In this document: positions 7,283 through 11,017 of the stretch, piece after piece
How the letters are laid out: each line of letters begins with the position of its first letter
How positions within the stretch are numbered: the stretch's first letter is position 1
Source: Butyrivibrio sp.
GTDB lineage: Bacteria; Bacillota_A; Clostridia; Lachnospirales; Lachnospiraceae
NCBI GenBank assembly: GCA_024690635.1
Contig: JAILOW010000163.1
Span: forward strand, 1 to 11,017
Direction: 5' to 3'
DNA: 11,017 nucleotides
Program-made: the position numbers and the translations under genes
Notes under the pieces: model-generated
What the model was told of the DNA's origin: nothing
What the model saw: only the letters and a program-made list of their open reading frames with translations
Database searches by the model: none

Positions 7283-7762
7283 GATTTCCAGAAGTTTATC
7301 GGCAATGATATCTGCCATGAAATTTTTATAGGATTGTCTGTCTGAAAGAGAAGGAACCGGAGCAAAGAAGCTTTTGGTTCCTTTTTTTGTTGATATAGCA
7401 AAATATACACTTCCCGGGATACTGTCTGAATTGGCCGGATCAACATTTCCAAAAGTACCGGTAACTCCTACGGAATAATCCGCATCAAAAGATGTTCTGG
7501 CGGCATCTGCCATGGCAACAGCGGTTTCTTTTGAATAAACGCCGTATTTTTCGATTATTTCAGAGGATACGCCGCATTTTACCTTGGCTTCATTGGAATA
7601 TGTTACAAAAGATCCTTTAAAAGCAGCAGATGAGCCTTCCGTATCAGTCAAAAGAGATGCAATAAGACCTGAAGTACAGCTTTCCATAGCTGTTATAGAC
7701 ATGTTTTCCTTAATCAAAAACTCTGTTATTTGTTTATACTTTTCGTTGATCATTTTTATCAT
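7259..7762 (-). CDS. pncC: CinA C-terminal/PncC-type nicotinamide-nucleotide amidase
   Basis: The family deamidates nicotinamide mononucleotide to nicotinic acid mononucleotide in pyridine nucleotide salvage. At 167 aa this is the stand-alone CinA C-terminal domain without the N-terminal MoCF-like domain. Landmarks are ITAMESCTSG (residues 23-32; family consensus ESCTGG), GSSAAFKGSFVTYSNEAK (43-60), GVYSKETAVAMADAAR and VGVTGTFGN (98-106; consensus TGIAGP), then GSVYFA. The Gly-to-Ser change in ESCTSG and the altered TGIAGP loop are departures from consensus, so activity is likely but not certain. The ATG at 7762 overlaps the upstream TGA as ATGA, which favours this start over the ATG at 7753. 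The 3' end overlaps the EAL gene by 24 bp. The gene symbol is by family, not proven orthology. Confidence 0.86.
   Translation of the reverse strand: MIKMINEKYKQITEFLIKENMSITAMESCTSGLIASLLTDTEGSSAAFKGSFVTYSNEAKVKCGVSSEIIEKYGVYSKETAVAMADAARTSFDADYSVGVTGTFGNVDPANSDSIPGSVYFAISTKKGTKSFFAPVPSLSDRQSYKNFMADIIADKLLEILNDSLKR
7351..7388 (+). terminator. Rho-independent terminator of the EAL gene, inside the opposing gene
   Basis: AAGGAACC (7351-7358) pairs with GGTTCCTT (7376-7383). An inner AGC/GCT pairing extends the helix, and the U tract runs 7382-7388. It lies 69 bp after the EAL stop codon and wholly within the minus-strand pncC-like coding sequence. Confidence 0.75.
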
Positions 7763-8232
7763 CCGTATCTGTTGAAAGTAGGAGAGATGGGAGCAGAAGA
7801 AATCACATTGTACTTTGCGAATTGTTTGGAGAAATAAGCCTTGTATTCTTTGGCGTTGTTATCGTTCTTTTTATCAAGATCATCCATAAAAAGATCCAAT
7901 GAATATTTCATGTCATACATAGCCTCAGCCATATGCATCATTATCTGAAGGATATCATGGTGGTTGTTCTTGATATAAGAGTCAATATCATTCATGGTAA
8001 TACGCTGAATAAGGACGTCATTATAAGCAATAACCGTATAAGCCGCAGGTTTCTGTGCAAGCAAACCGATTTCACCAAAATATTTCCCTTTTGATAATAT
8101 TCCCAATAGAGCTTCTTTATCAGTTCCGTATCCGGAATATACTTCAACGCATCCGTTTACGATTTTGTACATATCAAGATTTACTTCGTTTTCCTTAAGG
8201 ATGATAGTACCTTCAGGGACCTGCATTAACAT
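7759..8232 (-). CDS. Stand-alone cyclic-nucleotide-binding-fold protein without a DNA-binding domain
   Basis: This 157-aa cytoplasmic protein has a cNMP-binding beta barrel at about residues 4-85, an alpha-helical tail at 85-140, and no HTH. The phosphate-binding cassette is recognisable as YFGEIGLLAQKPAAYTVIA (51-69). The arginine that normally follows the proline and binds the cyclic phosphate is Ala63 here, so ordinary cAMP or cGMP binding is doubtful. It may be a structural or regulatory remnant of the CRP fold, or may bind another ligand. The start at 8232 has GGGAGG seven bases upstream (8245-8240); an in-frame TTG at 8268 lacks such a site. Its stop overlaps the pncC start (ATGA), so the two are translationally coupled. 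Upstream lies the 8273-8456 repeat patch, which its leader probably includes. Confidence 0.85.
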   Translation of the reverse strand: MLMQVPEGTIILKENEVNLDMYKIVNGCVEVYSGYGTDKEALLGILSKGKYFGEIGLLAQKPAAYTVIAYNDVLIQRITMNDIDSYIKNNHHDILQIMMHMAEAMYDMKYSLDLFMDDLDKKNDNNAKEYKAYFSKQFAKYNVISSAPISPTFNRYG

Positions 8233-8272
8233 AAGAGTACCTCCCGGGATATATTTAACTATTCGCAAAACA

Positions 8273-8356
8273 CAGGTTTAACGAAGAGTTGGGGCTGACT
8301 TTTTACAAGCAACTATGTTATACAAGACTGACGCCCCAACTGCTTCGTTAAACCTG
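8273..8356. repeat. 84-bp inverted repeat with a 23-bp stem
   Basis: The left arm 8273-8295 (CAGGTTTAACGAAG, then AGTTGGGGC) pairs with the right arm 8333-8356 (GCCCCAAC, then CTTCGTTAAACCTG). There are 23 base pairs and a single bulged G at 8342, around a 37-nt loop. Neither side has the T run of a terminator. It lies 28 bp upstream of the cNMP-fold gene's ribosome site. Its right arm is the first copy of the 49-bp tandem repeat core. It could be a leader RNA structure, a protein-binding site or a small mobile repeat; no target-site duplication is evident. Confidence 0.9.
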
Positions 8357-8456
8357 AAATATACAAATTTAAAAGAATTACGCCTCAAATGCTTTCTTAA
8401 ACCTGAAATATACAAATTTAAAAGAATTACGCCTCAAATGTTTTCTTAAACCTGAA
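8331..8456. repeat. 49-bp tandem direct repeats, about 2.6 copies
   Basis: Core copies start at 8331, 8380 and 8429, exactly 49 bp apart. Each has ACGCCYCAAMTG followed by a T-rich stretch and TTAAACCTGAA. Copies 2 and 3 share TACGCCTCAAATG. The 31-bp segment joining core 1 to core 2 (8353-8383) recurs exactly between cores 2 and 3. Core 1 carries changes (CCCCAAC, CGTT) that match the inverted copy at 8273, so it pairs with it. Read on the minus strand, each full unit carries a weak promoter-like TTGAGG and TATATT. Confidence 0.92.
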
Positions 8457-8461
8457 GCTTT

Positions 8462-9580
8462 TTAGCTCGTATATGTCTGGTAGATATCTACATGATCATA
8501 GATACATCTCCAGGTGCTCCAGGCATCGGCTGTGACGCAGATATAATGTGTTCCGTCTGCGGAAATTTGATAGCTTGCGCAACAGCATCCTGATTTATTA
8601 ACAAATCCTGTCTTTGCGCCCACGATTTCGCCGTGAGTATCTTTATCCTCAATCCTGCGTAAAAACCAATTTGAAATCTGAATTCCCTCAGGATGTTCTG
8701 AAGTGGCTGAAGTCAGATAAGTACGTGCGTTCAATATTTCATGACAAAGCTCGTTTTCTTCAGCAGCCTTCAGGATCATAGCCATATCCGTCAATGTACA
8801 GTAATGATCCTTGTCGTAAATACCAATACAGTTCGTAAAATGAGCTGTTTTTGAAAGCCCAAGCTCATCAAGCTTTTGATTCATAAGCTCCACAAATGCT
8901 TCCTGAGAACCTGCAACATATTCAGCCAGGCACATGGCTGCATCGGCTCCTGAAGGAAGTATTGTTCCGTACAAAAGATCTTTTACCGAAATAACATCTC
9001 CAACCTTATAGCCTACTGCACTACAATCGTGGCTGAAAACATAATCTCCTATCTCCTGTGACATTGTGAATGTATTGTCAATGTTATCAATGTGTTCAAC
9101 AGCCACTAAAAGTGTAAGGATTTTGGTCATAGATGCAGGATTTATGCGGACGTTGCCTTCTTTTGATGCAACAACTTTACCTGTATCAAGATTGACCAAA
9201 ACGCCATAGGTGCTAAGCACATTTTCACTGGTGATAGCCGATGTATTACTGTCTTCATCAACGCTATAGCCTTCAAAAAAGCTCTTGGAATCATCAGAAG
9301 TTTCCAAAAAGGGATTTTCCTCTTCCTGCTCTTCTACTTCCACATCATCTACAACTGTATCTACAACAGTTGCTTCTACAGTAGATTCTACGGTTTCTGC
9401 AGGCTGATCTTTTCCGGAAACCGCATGTTTTATAGTCTTTATAAGAAGATTTACCCCAAGAATCAATAAAACAGCGGCGCTTACAAGTAATGTAATATGT
9501 AATATGATCTCTAATTTTCTTCTTTTTCTATATTCAGCGGCAGAGAGTCTTCTGCCGTCTTTTTTTCTATAATTCCCCAA
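8462..9580 (-). CDS. Membrane-anchored D-alanyl-D-alanine carboxypeptidase-like protein (peptidase S11)
   Basis: This penicillin-binding-protein-family enzyme is predicted to trim the terminal D-Ala of peptidoglycan stem peptides outside the cell. With the TTG start it has 372 aa: a basic cytoplasmic N-terminus, one membrane helix at about 23-50 and an acidic low-complexity linker at about 60-110 (VEVEEQEEE). The catalytic domain carries SMTK (Ser150, Lys153), SGA at 210-212 in place of the usual SGN, and KTG at 323-325. No cleavable signal or C-terminal amphipathic anchor is seen, so it is held by its N-terminus. I chose the TTG at 9580 because TAAGGGTGGAG sits 9 bases upstream and the predicted promoter overlaps the longer ATG start at 9637. 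The C-terminus has a CCC run (SGCCCASY). Loss of the SxN asparagine could alter activity or specificity. Confidence 0.87.
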   Translation of the reverse strand: MGNYRKKDGRRLSAAEYRKRRKLEIILHITLLVSAAVLLILGVNLLIKTIKHAVSGKDQPAETVESTVEATVVDTVVDDVEVEEQEEENPFLETSDDSKSFFEGYSVDEDSNTSAITSENVLSTYGVLVNLDTGKVVASKEGNVRINPASMTKILTLLVAVEHIDNIDNTFTMSQEIGDYVFSHDCSAVGYKVGDVISVKDLLYGTILPSGADAAMCLAEYVAGSQEAFVELMNQKLDELGLSKTAHFTNCIGIYDKDHYCTLTDMAMILKAAEENELCHEILNARTYLTSATSEHPEGIQISNWFLRRIEDKDTHGEIVGAKTGFVNKSGCCCASYQISADGTHYICVTADAWSTWRCIYDHVDIYQTYTS

Positions 9581-9617
9581 AATTATCAACTCCACCCTTA
9601 AAAAAATATCTTTTAAA

Positions 9618-9647
9618 ATTGTATCATTTATGACCATAATTCTTCAA
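9618..9647 (-). promoter_or_regulatory. Promoter of the carboxypeptidase gene
   Basis: On the minus strand, TTGAAG (9647-9642), an 18-bp spacer and TACAAT (9623-9618) predict a transcript starting near 9611. That is downstream of the ATG at 9637 and upstream of the TTG at 9580. Confidence 0.6.
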
Positions 9648-9651
9648 GAAT
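9639..9651. promoter_or_regulatory. 13-bp palindrome between divergent promoters
   Basis: ATTCTT-C-AAGAAT is a perfect dyad covering the -35 box of the carboxypeptidase promoter. It lies 15 bp upstream of the recombinase extended -10, so one bound protein could affect both genes. No regulator is identified. Confidence 0.4.
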
Positions 9652-9665
9652 ATAGAGGACTTTAA

Positions 9666-9674
9666 TGATATAAT
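9666..9674 (+). promoter_or_regulatory. Extended -10 promoter of the recombinase gene, predicting a leaderless mRNA
   Basis: TGATATAAT is a perfect TG-n-TATAAT element ending 6 bases before the ATG at 9681. Transcription would start at, or within a base or two of, the start codon. No Shine-Dalgarno sequence lies at usable spacing; the nearest, GAGG at 9655-9658, is 22 bases away and upstream of the -10. Confidence 0.7.
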
Positions 9675-9680
9675 CTTATT

Positions 9681-10751
9681 ATGCAGACAGGTACATTTAA
9701 TGACGACAAATACTATAACGAACAGGACAGACTAAACACTATAAAGATGCGTGAAGTCCTTGATACTTTGCCCAAATTCTGCAGGCAGTTTTTCAGAGGT
9801 ATCGAGCCTACAACGTCAGCCAGAACTAGACTTGGGTACGCTTATGATATCAGGGTGTTCTTTGAATTTTTATGTTCTAACAATCCTTCATTAAAAAACA
9901 CTGATATGAAGGATTTAAAGATCGATATCCTTGATAAGATCGAGCGTGAAGATATAGAGGAATTCCTGGAATATCTTTCTCTTTATGAAAAGAGCGATAA
10001 AGAGATCACCAATGCCGAACAGGGTAAGAAAAGAAAAATGTCTGCCCTCAGATCTTTATATAACTACTTTTATAAAGCGGAGCTTATAGAAAAAAACACT
10101 CCTGAGCTTGTAAATATGCCCAAGCTTCATGAACATGAAATTGTAAGACTTGAGCCCAATGAAGTAGCAACTTTGCTTGATCAGGTTGAAGCCGGTGAAA
10201 AACTCACAAAATCCCAGCAAAAGTACCATAGTAAAACAAAACTGCGTGATGTTGCTATGCTTACACTTTTGCTTGGTACAGGAATACGAGTTTCTGAATG
10301 TGTTGGAATCGATCTTAATGATATAGATTTTGATACAAACGGTCTTAGGATCCACAGAAAAGGCGGATACAATACTATAGTTTATTTCCCAGATGAAGTA
10401 AGGACCGCTCTTTTGGATTATCTTGAGCAGAGAAAAGAAATAATTCCTGTAGAAGGTAATGAAGAAGCTTTCTTTTTATCACTTCAAAATAAGCGTATAT
10501 CAGTAAGAGCTGTTGAAAATCTTGTAAAGAAATACGCAAGGAACGTTACTACTCTTAAAAAGATCACGCCGCACAAGCTTCGAAGCACTTTTGGAACTAA
10601 TCTTTATAAAGAATCAGGGGATATTTATCTTGTTGCAGATGTGCTTGGTCATAAGGATGTTAATACAACAAGAAAACATTACGCAGCACAGGATGATGAA
10701 AACAGGCGTCGCGCTGCCAGAATGGTTAAGCTTAGAGAAAAAAAAGAATGA
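9681..10751 (+). CDS. XerC/XerD-like tyrosine recombinase
   Basis: This 356-aa site-specific recombinase has an N-terminal core-binding SAM-like domain at about 33-145 and a catalytic domain at about 155-345. The catalytic set is complete: Arg203 (GTGIRVSE), Lys227 (HRKGG), His298 and Arg301 (TPHKLRST), His324 (LGHKDVNTT) and the nucleophile Tyr334 (RKHY). The architecture matches housekeeping XerC/D/A proteins rather than phage integrases with a long AP2 or arm-binding domain, so a role in chromosome dimer resolution or another fixed inversion or excision is likely. An N-terminal extension of about 30 residues precedes the core-binding domain. The start has a leaderless-type promoter. An alternative start at Met23 (9747) also lacks a good ribosome site. 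No att sites or cargo genes were seen next to it. Its last 20 bp overlap the broken DHH frame on the other strand. Confidence 0.92.
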   Translation: MQTGTFNDDKYYNEQDRLNTIKMREVLDTLPKFCRQFFRGIEPTTSARTRLGYAYDIRVFFEFLCSNNPSLKNTDMKDLKIDILDKIEREDIEEFLEYLSLYEKSDKEITNAEQGKKRKMSALRSLYNYFYKAELIEKNTPELVNMPKLHEHEIVRLEPNEVATLLDQVEAGEKLTKSQQKYHSKTKLRDVAMLTLLLGTGIRVSECVGIDLNDIDFDTNGLRIHRKGGYNTIVYFPDEVRTALLDYLEQRKEIIPVEGNEEAFFLSLQNKRISVRAVENLVKKYARNVTTLKKITPHKLRSTFGTNLYKESGDIYLVADVLGHKDVNTTRKHYAAQDDENRRRAARMVKLREKKE

Positions 10752-10968
10752 TACCATAAAAATACCGGGCGGAATTAACTCCCCATTGTTTCCGGGAAGG
10801 CTCCCTGAAACCTGATTCGAAATTGCCGGAATAGATGAATCTTACTTTTTTTCCATGGGCAGAAAAATAACGATATAAAACATACCCTGAACAGATTGCG
10901 TCTGCATCAGGGTTGTCATGACACTGTATAACAATGGAATCGTACTCTAAAAGACTGGATAGTTTCAT
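10732..10968 (-). pseudogene. DHH-family phosphoesterase, N-terminal remnant
   Basis: The start region is intact: CTCC on the plus strand (GGAG) lies 7 bases before the ATG at 10968. Residues 1-48 are a clear DHH-family N-terminus, with IVIQCHDNPDADAICSG holding the metal-binding HDNPDADA motif, then a helix and KKVRFIYSG. After residue 48 (about base 10825) family likeness stops. The frame runs 30 more residues of unrelated sequence to a stop at 10732, inside the recombinase gene. DHH/DHHA1 proteins such as NrnA-type oligoribonucleases and c-di-AMP hydrolases are normally 300 aa or more, so all later metal ligands and the DHHA1 domain are missing. I found no continuation in other frames. An assembly error is the main alternative. 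Confidence 0.75.
10765..10829. repeat. Hairpin-forming sequence at the recombinase/DHH junction
   Basis: GTTTC-C-GGGA (10788-10797) pairs with TCCC-T-GAAAC (10802-10811) around AGGC, with one C/T mismatch. An outer imperfect dyad pairs CCGG (10765-10768) and AATT (10773-10776) with AATT and CCGG at 10821-10829. No T tract follows, so it is a poor terminator. Its right edge coincides with the point where DHH homology ends. Confidence 0.55.
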
Positions 10969-11017
10969 AACAGTTCTCCGTAATATCAATATCTTATCAG
11001 CAGAAAACCGTTGTGAA
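10969..11017. other. DHH 5' leader, no further feature seen
   Basis: The stretch holds the ribosome site of the DHH remnant (10976-10979). I see no convincing -35/-10 pair, RNA gene or repeat before the window ends. Confidence 0.5.

Noticed and set aside
8233..8268. TTG at 8268 as the start of the cNMP-fold protein
   Set aside because: GGGAGG lies inside this extension, seven bases before the ATG at 8232, so the latter is the better start.
8273..8356. Rho-independent terminator for the carboxypeptidase or the cNMP-fold gene
   Set aside because: There is no T run after either arm on either strand, and the 37-nt loop is too long for a typical terminator.
8331..8456. CRISPR-like array
   Set aside because: The 49-bp units are contiguous with no unique spacers, there are fewer than three copies and no cas genes.
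9681..10751. Integrase of a mobile element
   Set aside because: No arm-binding domain, excisionase, att duplication, tRNA or cargo genes are visible. The protein resembles housekeeping Xer recombinases.
10591..10815. 74-codon plus-strand frame overlapping the recombinase 3' end
   Set aside because: It is out of frame within the conserved catalytic C-terminus of the recombinase and has no family likeness.

Overview
The window looks like chromosomal DNA of an AT-rich Clostridia member, most likely a Lachnospiraceae (Butyrivibrio/Pseudobutyrivibrio-like). This rests on codon use, strong Gram-positive Shine-Dalgarno sites, a PTS-type dihydroxyacetone kinase, a Firmicutes-style XRE regulator and a S11 carboxypeptidase. 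The genus is inference from style, not from a search.

Layout. (1) 1-2355 is the 3' part of a large repetitive surface or secreted protein gene with five tandem modules of about 112 aa, closed by a strong terminator. (2) 2460-4690 is a PEP-dependent dihydroxyacetone kinase operon in the order dhaL-dhaM-dhaK. It has an extended -10 promoter overlapped by a palindrome and ends in a bidirectional terminator shared with a convergent XRE-family regulator (4699-5202, minus). (3) Divergent from that regulator, 5285-7388 holds a small operon: a 68-aa single Sel1-like repeat protein followed by a soluble GGDEF-EAL protein. The GGDEF motif is degenerate (GGDNF) but every EAL catalytic residue is in place, so it is predicted to be a c-di-GMP phosphodiesterase. 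(4) On the minus strand, 9580-7259 runs from a membrane-anchored D-Ala-D-Ala carboxypeptidase-like protein, through an intergenic patch of 49-bp tandem repeats and a 23-bp-stem inverted repeat, to a stand-alone cyclic-nucleotide-binding-fold protein and a CinA/PncC-type amidase. The last two genes overlap by ATGA, and the amidase gene overlaps the end of the EAL gene tail to tail. (5) Divergent from the carboxypeptidase is a complete XerC/D-like tyrosine recombinase whose promoter predicts a leaderless mRNA. It runs into a DHH phosphoesterase gene of which only about 48 N-terminal codons survive.

How the genes relate: the dha genes form one phosphotransfer pathway (PEP, EI, HPr, DhaM, then ADP on DhaL, then Dha on DhaK) and need EI and HPr from elsewhere. 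Several other genes are signalling modules that may have lost or altered ligand sites: the GGDNF domain and the cNMP-fold protein lacking its phosphate-binding arginine. No single undescribed defence or mobile system stands out. The least explained pieces are the 8273-8456 repeat patch, the Sel1/EAL pair, the cNMP-fold/PncC coupled pair and the broken DHH locus.
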